Position numbers and translations under genes: made by a program. Below, piece after piece: positions 59,638 to 64,000 of a stretch of DNA of 64,000 nt. Origin of the DNA: Anaerolineae bacterium (lineage in GTDB: Bacteria > Chloroflexota > Anaerolineae > Aggregatilineales > Phototrophicaceae); NCBI GenBank assembly GCA_022822305.1, contig JAJEBY010000014.1, positions 1 to 64,000 of the forward strand. The letters run 5' to 3'. Position 1 is the stretch's first letter, and the number at the start of each line of letters is the position of its first letter. The notes under the pieces were generated by a model. It saw only the letters and a program-made list of their open reading frames with translations. It ran no database searches and was not told the DNA's origin.

Positions 59638-61284
59638 GTGCAGGTCAGGTCAGTCCGAGTTCACAATTTCCGATCGTTGCACGACGTCAAATTTGACTTG
59701 AAGGACTATAGCCTACTTGTCGGTGCCAACAATTCGGGAAAGAGCAATGCCATTGACGCTTTGAGAACATTTTACGACAAGCCGAAATTCGATTCGAAAA
59801 CCGACACAACTATAGGTGCCGCCACCGATGCTGAAAGCTGGATAGAAATCGACTTTGACCTTACCGACGAAGAATATGACACGTTGAAGGCGGACTATAA
59901 GGTCGGCGAGAATCGTCTGAAAGTGCGTAAACACCTTTCCGGCAAGAAGAAAGGAATATTTGCTTATACGGTAAACGGTATCCTTGCTGATGAGCAATTC
60001 TATGGGGCGAGAAATGTTCAGCAAGGCAAACTTGGCAGCGTTATCCATATTCCGGCTGTTAGCACTGTTGATGAACACATGAAAACAAGCGGGCCATCTA
60101 CGCTCCGAGAGATTATGAATGAAATAGTAGGCAAGCTTGCTGCTTCAAGTCCTATTTTTCAGAAGATGACTCATGACTTTGAGGGAAACATAAAAGCGTT
60201 TCGCGAAGAGGAAACTGAGGAAAATTTATCTCTTCGGGGGCTACAAGACCAAGTGAATAATAGGATTTCGGAGTGGGATACCGAATTTCAAATTAACATT
60301 GATCCATATTCAGGAGCGGACATCGTCAAGAATCTAGTCCGCTTTGGATTTCGCGATTCTCAGATAGAAGATTCGCTGCCCGCAAAGAGTTACGGTCAGG
60401 GATTCCAACGCCATCTGATATATACGTTGCTTACACTTGCTTCTGAGTACAATATTCCGAGTCAGCCTTCAGGCAAGAAAGAGTTCAAGCCAAGTCTGAC
60501 TCTAATTCTGTTTGAAGAGCCCGAAGCATTCCTGCATCCCCCTCTACAAGATGCGCTTTGCTGGAGCCTACAAAGACTAAGTGAGCACGAAGGAACCCAA
60601 GTACTTGCGTCCACGCATTCTCCTCATTTTGTTTCCAACAACACCGAGAATCTCTCGTCGATCGTTCGTCTTCAAAGACTGGCCGGCAAGACGCGGGCAT
60701 GGCAATTATCATCGAAAACTATCAATGATGTCTTTCAGTCAAATCAAGAAATAAACGACTTGCCAAGTATACAAGCCAGCGAAGAGAGCAAACAGTTGAA
60801 AATGGAGGCAATCAAGTACTTTCTTTGGCTTAATCCGTTAAGATGCGGGCTTTTCTTCGCTGATCTAGTCTTACTGGTTGAAGGAACAACAGAGGTAGTA
60901 TTTGTGAACTACTTAATGTCTAACGGAAAAATAACGATGCCCAAAGGCGGGCTATTTGTGTTGGACTGTATCGGAAAGCACAACATACATCGATTTATGA
61001 ACTTGCTTGGTGAACTGGGAATAAAACATTCGGTTATGTACGATGAAGACGATATGTCAATAACACTTCACCAAACACTGTCCGAACTCATTATTAGCAG
61101 CGCGAACGCGCATACATGCCAGATAAAGGCTCTCTCTCCTGACCTAGAGGGCTTCCTAGGCGTTGGCAAGGCAAAGAAACCATATCAGAAACCTCAGCAT
61201 TTGATGTACCAGTATCATCAAGGTGCGATAGCTAATAGCGATCTCAATAATTTCATTGCTCTGATTATTGGATTGACACAGTAA
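59638..61284 (+). CDS. OLD-family ATP-dependent nuclease (AAA ATPase plus TOPRIM)
   Basis: This 548-residue protein starts at GTG 59638, with AGAGGAG six bases upstream. The ABC-type ATPase domain has Walker A GANNSGKS (29-36), Walker B ILFEEPEAFLHP (E293/E294) and STHSPHFVSN. The TOPRIM nuclease domain has LLVEGTTEVVF (E415) and YDEDDMS (D469-D472). OLD proteins act in phage exclusion and DNA processing. No UvrD/GajB-type helicase partner is adjacent, so it is a stand-alone class 1-type protein. AT-rich compared with both neighbours, suggesting transfer. Confidence 0.88.
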   Translation: MQVRSVRVHNFRSLHDVKFDLKDYSLLVGANNSGKSNAIDALRTFYDKPKFDSKTDTTIGAATDAESWIEIDFDLTDEEYDTLKADYKVGENRLKVRKHLSGKKKGIFAYTVNGILADEQFYGARNVQQGKLGSVIHIPAVSTVDEHMKTSGPSTLREIMNEIVGKLAASSPIFQKMTHDFEGNIKAFREEETEENLSLRGLQDQVNNRISEWDTEFQINIDPYSGADIVKNLVRFGFRDSQIEDSLPAKSYGQGFQRHLIYTLLTLASEYNIPSQPSGKKEFKPSLTLILFEEPEAFLHPPLQDALCWSLQRLSEHEGTQVLASTHSPHFVSNNTENLSSIVRLQRLAGKTRAWQLSSKTINDVFQSNQEINDLPSIQASEESKQLKMEAIKYFLWLNPLRCGLFFADLVLLVEGTTEVVFVNYLMSNGKITMPKGGLFVLDCIGKHNIHRFMNLLGELGIKHSVMYDEDDMSITLHQTLSELIISSANAHTCQIKALSPDLEGFLGVGKAKKPYQKPQHLMYQYHQGAIANSDLNNFIALIIGLTQ

Positions 61285-61381
61285 GTATCCACGGCAGACT
61301 ACCAAACAATCTGATTGTAAATCCCGCGCGCAGGACGCATAATGCACTGCGCCAAGACACGGACAAACACAAGAGGACAAC

Positions 61382-62098
61382 ATGAAACCCATACGCGTCA
61401 CCATCTGGAGCGAATACCGTCACGAACGGCATAACCCGGCCATCGCCAAAGTCTACCCCGATGGCATGCACAACGCGCTGGCCGAGGGCCTGGCGCCCTA
61501 CGGCTTCGATATCAAGACCGCCACCCTGGATGAACCCGAACACGGCTTGACCGAGGACGTGCTGGCTAACACCGATGTGCTGACCTGGTGGGGTCACATT
61601 GCGCATGAAGAGGTCAGCGACGCCGTCGTCGACCGCGTGCAAGAGCGCGTGCTCAACGGCATGGGATTGATCGTGCTGCATTCCGGCCACCTGTCGAAGA
61701 TTTTCCGGCGGCTGATGGGCACCGGCTGCATGCTGCTCTGGCGCGAGGCCGACGAAAAAGAACGTATCTGGGTCGTCGATCCCTCGCACCCGATCTGCGA
61801 CGGCTTGCCCCCGTACATCGAAATTCCCGAAGCGGAAATGTACGGCGAGCACTTCGATATCCCGGCGCCGGATAACCTGGTCTTCATCAGCTGGTTCGAG
61901 GGCGGAGAGGTCTTCCGCAGCGGCTGCTGTTATCAGCGCGGACAAGGCAAAATCTTCTATTTCCGTCCCGGCCACGAGTCTTATCCAATGTACTACCGCG
62001 ACGACATTCGCCTCGTGATCGCCAACGCGGTCAACTGGGCCAAGCCGACATCGAATCCCCGCATCGAGCGCGGCAACGTGCCCGAATTCATGCCCTAA
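61382..62098 (+). CDS. ThuA-domain (class I glutamine amidotransferase-like) protein
   Basis: This 238-residue protein has the ThuA fold: [14 protein letters not shown] near the N-terminus, [34 protein letters not shown], and [16 protein letters not shown] at the end. The nucleophile-elbow Cys of true amidotransferases is replaced (HSGH). ThuA proteins belong to trehalose and other disaccharide utilisation operons, often beside Gfo/Idh/MocA enzymes, as here (next gene at 62214). GAGGA precedes the ATG. Confidence 0.92.
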   Translation: MKPIRVTIWSEYRHERHNPAIAKVYPDGMHNALAEGLAPYGFDIKTATLDEPEHGLTEDVLANTDVLTWWGHIAHEEVSDAVVDRVQERVLNGMGLIVLHSGHLSKIFRRLMGTGCMLLWREADEKERIWVVDPSHPICDGLPPYIEIPEAEMYGEHFDIPAPDNLVFISWFEGGEVFRSGCCYQRGQGKIFYFRPGHESYPMYYRDDIRLVIANAVNWAKPTSNPRIERGNVPEFMP

Positions 62099-62124
62099 GC
62101 CCAACGCCGCCAGCATAAGAGATC

Positions 62125-62152
62125 TGTAGGGACGACCACAATGGGTCGCCCG
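62125..62152 (+). repeat. REP-like palindrome, copy j
   Basis: GTAGGGACGACCACAATGGG then TCGCCCGC; arms are slightly mismatched. Lies between ThuA and the oxidoreductase gene. Confidence 0.65.
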
Positions 62153-62167
62153 CGCGCGCGCAGAATC

Positions 62168-62193
62168 GTAGGGGCGAGCCTTGGCGCGCCCGC
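62168..62193 (+). repeat. REP-like palindrome, copy k
   Basis: GTAGGGGCGAGCCTTGGCGC then GCCCGC, 16 bases after copy j. The same 16-base spacing separates copies h and i. Confidence 0.7.
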
Positions 62194-62213
62194 ATCCACA
62201 CAAAGGAACGCTC

Positions 62214-63311
62214 ATGCAAACACTTAACGTTGGCATAATCGGCGTCGGCAATATCGCGCCGCAATACATCCGGGGTTGCGCGCCCTTTGATATCATCGAC
62301 GTCATCGCCTGCGCCGATATCCTGCTCGATCGCGCCCAAGCCTTTGCCGCCGAGCACGGTCTGGTCGCCTGCAGCGTTGACGAACTGCTGGAGCGGGACG
62401 ACATTGATATTGTCATCAACCTGACCATCCCCGCCGCCCACGCCGAGGTCTCGCTGCAAATCATCGAGGCCGGCAAGCACGTCTATAGCGAAAAGCCGCT
62501 TGCGCTCAACCGCGACGATGGCGGCAGAATCATCCGGGCCGCGGCGGATAAGGGCCTGCGCATCGGCTGCGCGCCCGATACCTTCCTCGGCGGCGGCGGC
62601 CAGACCGCGCGCAAAGTCATCGACGACGGCGGCATCGGCAGGCCGGTCGCGGCGACCGCCTTCTTCCTCAGCCACGGCCCGGAAGGCTGGCATCCCAACC
62701 CCGGCTTCTATTACCTCGATGGCGGCGGACCGCTGTTTGACATGGGACCCTATTTTCTGACGGCGCTGGTGAACTTGATGGGTCCCGTGGCGCGGGTGGC
62801 CGGCGCGGCGCGCAAGACCTTCGATCAACGCATCGCCACCAGCGAGGCGCTGATGGGACAGCGCCTGCCGGTAGAGGTCAACACGCATATCGCCGGCACG
62901 CTGGAATTTGAATCGGGCGCCATCGCCACCGTCATCACCAGCTTCGATATTTGGGGGCATCATCTGCCCTGGATCGAGATCCACGGCAGCGAGGGTTCGC
63001 TGAGTGTGCCCGATCCCAATCGCTTCGACGGCGACGTGCGCGCGCTCCGCGGCGGCGGGCAGGCCTGGGAAGAGATTCCACACTTGCATACTATCGATAT
63101 CGGGCGCGGCGCCGGTGTGGCGGATATGGCGTATGCCATCCAATCGGGCCGGCCGCATCGCGCCAGCGGCGCTCTGGCTTTCCACGTGCTCGATATCATG
63201 CAGGCGCTGGAAGAATCATCGGCGCGGAAAGCGTTTGTCGAGATCGCGAGCACCGTTGAGCTGCCGTCCGCGCTGCCGGCTGGTCTGGCGGATGGCGTGC
63301 TGGACGAGTAA
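62214..63311 (+). CDS. Gfo/Idh/MocA-family oxidoreductase
   Basis: This 365-residue protein has GIIGVGNIAPQYIRG (Rossmann loop), SEKPLALNRDDGGRII (catalytic Lys) and YYLDGGGPLFDMGPYFLTAL in the C-terminal domain. I chose the ATG at 62214 (AAGGA just upstream) over a longer frame reaching into the palindromes. It pairs with the ThuA gene across two palindromes; together they probably oxidise and process a disaccharide or its 3-keto form. Third member of this family in the window. Confidence 0.92.
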   Translation: MQTLNVGIIGVGNIAPQYIRGCAPFDIIDVIACADILLDRAQAFAAEHGLVACSVDELLERDDIDIVINLTIPAAHAEVSLQIIEAGKHVYSEKPLALNRDDGGRIIRAAADKGLRIGCAPDTFLGGGGQTARKVIDDGGIGRPVAATAFFLSHGPEGWHPNPGFYYLDGGGPLFDMGPYFLTALVNLMGPVARVAGAARKTFDQRIATSEALMGQRLPVEVNTHIAGTLEFESGAIATVITSFDIWGHHLPWIEIHGSEGSLSVPDPNRFDGDVRALRGGGQAWEEIPHLHTIDIGRGAGVADMAYAIQSGRPHRASGALAFHVLDIMQALEESSARKAFVEIASTVELPSALPAGLADGVLDE

Positions 63312-63329
63312 GTTCGTATTCCTTTTTTC

Positions 63330-63357
63330 GCCACAGAGGGCACAGAGAGCACAGAGA
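63330..63357. repeat. CACAGAG-type simple repeat
   Basis: CGCCACAGAGGGCACAGAGA then GCACAGAG. A relative lies at 42755-42788 (ACCACAGAGAACACAGAGGG then CACAGAGGGCAC), again directly after a gene end. Confidence 0.5.
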
Positions 63358-63403
63358 AATCTCGTGACGCCTCGCCACGACGCCTGCCAAACTACAGAAG
63401 AAC

Positions 63404-63430
63404 GTAGGGGCGACCTATCAGGTCGCCCGC
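63404..63430 (+). repeat. REP-like palindrome, copy l
   Basis: GTAGGGGCGACCTATCAGGT then CGCCCGC: a clean consensus copy. Confidence 0.82.
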
Positions 63431-63482
63431 CCGCATTGCCCCCAATCTTCTGCCGCACAATTCTTAGTACCGATCAAGCGAT

Positions 63483-63509
63483 GTACTGGCGAGCCGTCGG
63501 CTCGCTCAC
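63483..63509 (+). repeat. REP-like palindrome, copy m (decayed)
   Basis: GTACTGGCGAGCCGTCGGCT then CGCTCAC. Preceded by AGTACCGATCAAGC, a degraded form of the miniature-element right end (AGTAGCGGACAAGC). Confidence 0.6.
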
Positions 63510-63579
63510 AAACAATTCAGCTTACTCAATCTTCGCGTTATAATCTTGTCAGAATCCATACATTCCACGAGACTGTCTC

Positions 63580-64000
63580 ATGCCGGATTATGTCATAATC
63601 GGCGGCGGCATCTACGGCTGCGCCATCGCCTGGGAATTGGCGCGGCGAGGCGAGGATGCCCTGCTGCTGGAAGCGCATAGCATCGCCAGCGGCGCTTCCG
63701 GCGGCTTAGGTGAACGCGGGGTGCGCGCCAACGGCCGCGACCTGCGCGAACTGCCGCTCATGCGCTTCGCCTACGACATTTGGCCGACGCTGCAGGACGA
63801 TATCGGCGGCTACACTGGCTATCGACGCCTGGGACATCTGCTCCTCATCGAACGGGCGCAAGATCTGGCCGCGGCGCCGGCCCGCGTCTGGCTGCAGAAC
63901 CGGTGTGGCATCGAATCTCATCTCCTCAACGCGGCTGAGCTGCGCGCGCTGGAGCCAAATCTCAGCGAAGATGTCATCGCCGCAATCCATTGCCCCAACG
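63580..64000 (+). CDS. FAD-dependent oxidoreductase (DadA/glycine oxidase type), partial
   Basis: The frame opens at ATG 63580 and runs off the right edge (140 codons visible). It begins MPDYVIIGGGIYGCAIAWEL, a GxGxxG dinucleotide-binding fold, followed by an acidic residue ending strand 2 (LLLEAHSIASGASGGLGERG), typical of DAO-family flavoproteins that oxidise amine or hydroxy substrates. The substrate-binding domain is outside the window, so the specific reaction is unknown. Confidence 0.88.
   Translation, partial: MPDYVIIGGGIYGCAIAWELARRGEDALLLEAHSIASGASGGLGERGVRANGRDLRELPLMRFAYDIWPTLQDDIGGYTGYRRLGHLLLIERAQDLAAAPARVWLQNRCGIESHLLNAAELRALEPNLSEDVIAAIHCPN

Noticed and set aside
59638..61284. 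Gabija or class 2 OLD-UvrD defence system
   Set aside because: The required helicase partner is absent; the next gene is a ThuA protein.

Overview
The window looks like a contig from a free-living, heterotrophic, high-GC bacterium. My best guess is Chloroflexota, Anaerolineae-like. That is inference from gene content (rhamnose and oligopeptide ABC importers, many Gfo/Idh/MocA oxidoreductases, PhyH dioxygenase, a menaquinone operon, an indolepyruvate oxidoreductase fusion, Uma2) and from the dense short palindromic repeats between genes. No rRNA or tRNA was recognised, so the taxonomy is not anchored.

Layout. 1-5318: polysaccharide assembly and export (two GT2 glycosyltransferases on the minus strand, then a Wzm/Wzt-type exporter and a GT4 enzyme on the plus strand). 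5428-6531: a 28-residue membrane ORF and an APH-fold kinase. 6511-11478: a compact minus-strand menaquinone operon, menD-menB-menE-menH. 11521-12237: a decayed IS3-family element. 12483-22134: a HAD phosphatase followed by a rhamnose uptake and catabolism locus (rhamnulokinase, two-domain sugar ABC ATPase, two permeases, binding protein, class II aldolase, and a small protein of the Anabaena sensory rhodopsin transducer family). 22181-22597: a lipoprotein.

22879-36749: a long minus-strand locus led by a GntR/LacI-type regulator. It holds an oligopeptide-type ABC importer (SBP-B-C-D-F), a PhyH dioxygenase, a ROK kinase, NanE epimerase and two Gfo/Idh/MocA oxidoreductases. It probably imports and breaks down an amino sugar or similar glycoconjugate. 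Its OppF-like ATPase continues through one membrane helix into three near-identical extracytoplasmic beta-domain repeats, the most unusual architecture in the window.

36983-46425: sugar isomerase, Uma2 nuclease, zinc alcohol dehydrogenase, hexulose-phosphate-synthase-like enzyme, and two acyl-CoA dehydrogenase-like paralogues separated by an AT-rich island (winged-helix/TM protein, HNH nuclease, small coiled-coil proteins). 46639-56524: M20 peptidase, YchF GTPase, RraA-like aldolase, CopD-like membrane protein, indolepyruvate ferredoxin oxidoreductase fusion and GlcD-like oxidase. 56732-64000: an AT-rich unknown two-gene module, a beta-hydroxyacid dehydrogenase, an AT-rich OLD-family nuclease, a ThuA protein, another Gfo/Idh/MocA enzyme and a truncated FAD oxidase.

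Two themes go beyond gene content. (1) Intergenic regions carry a family of 24-30 bp palindromes (GTAGGGGCGA.. / ..TCGCCCGC), sometimes attached to 200-250 bp elements with 15-17 bp terminal inverted repeats, which look like miniature mobile elements. (2) Three AT-rich islands interrupt the GC-rich metabolic genes and carry nuclease, zinc-ribbon/TM and coiled-coil proteins; these are candidate conflict or defence loci.
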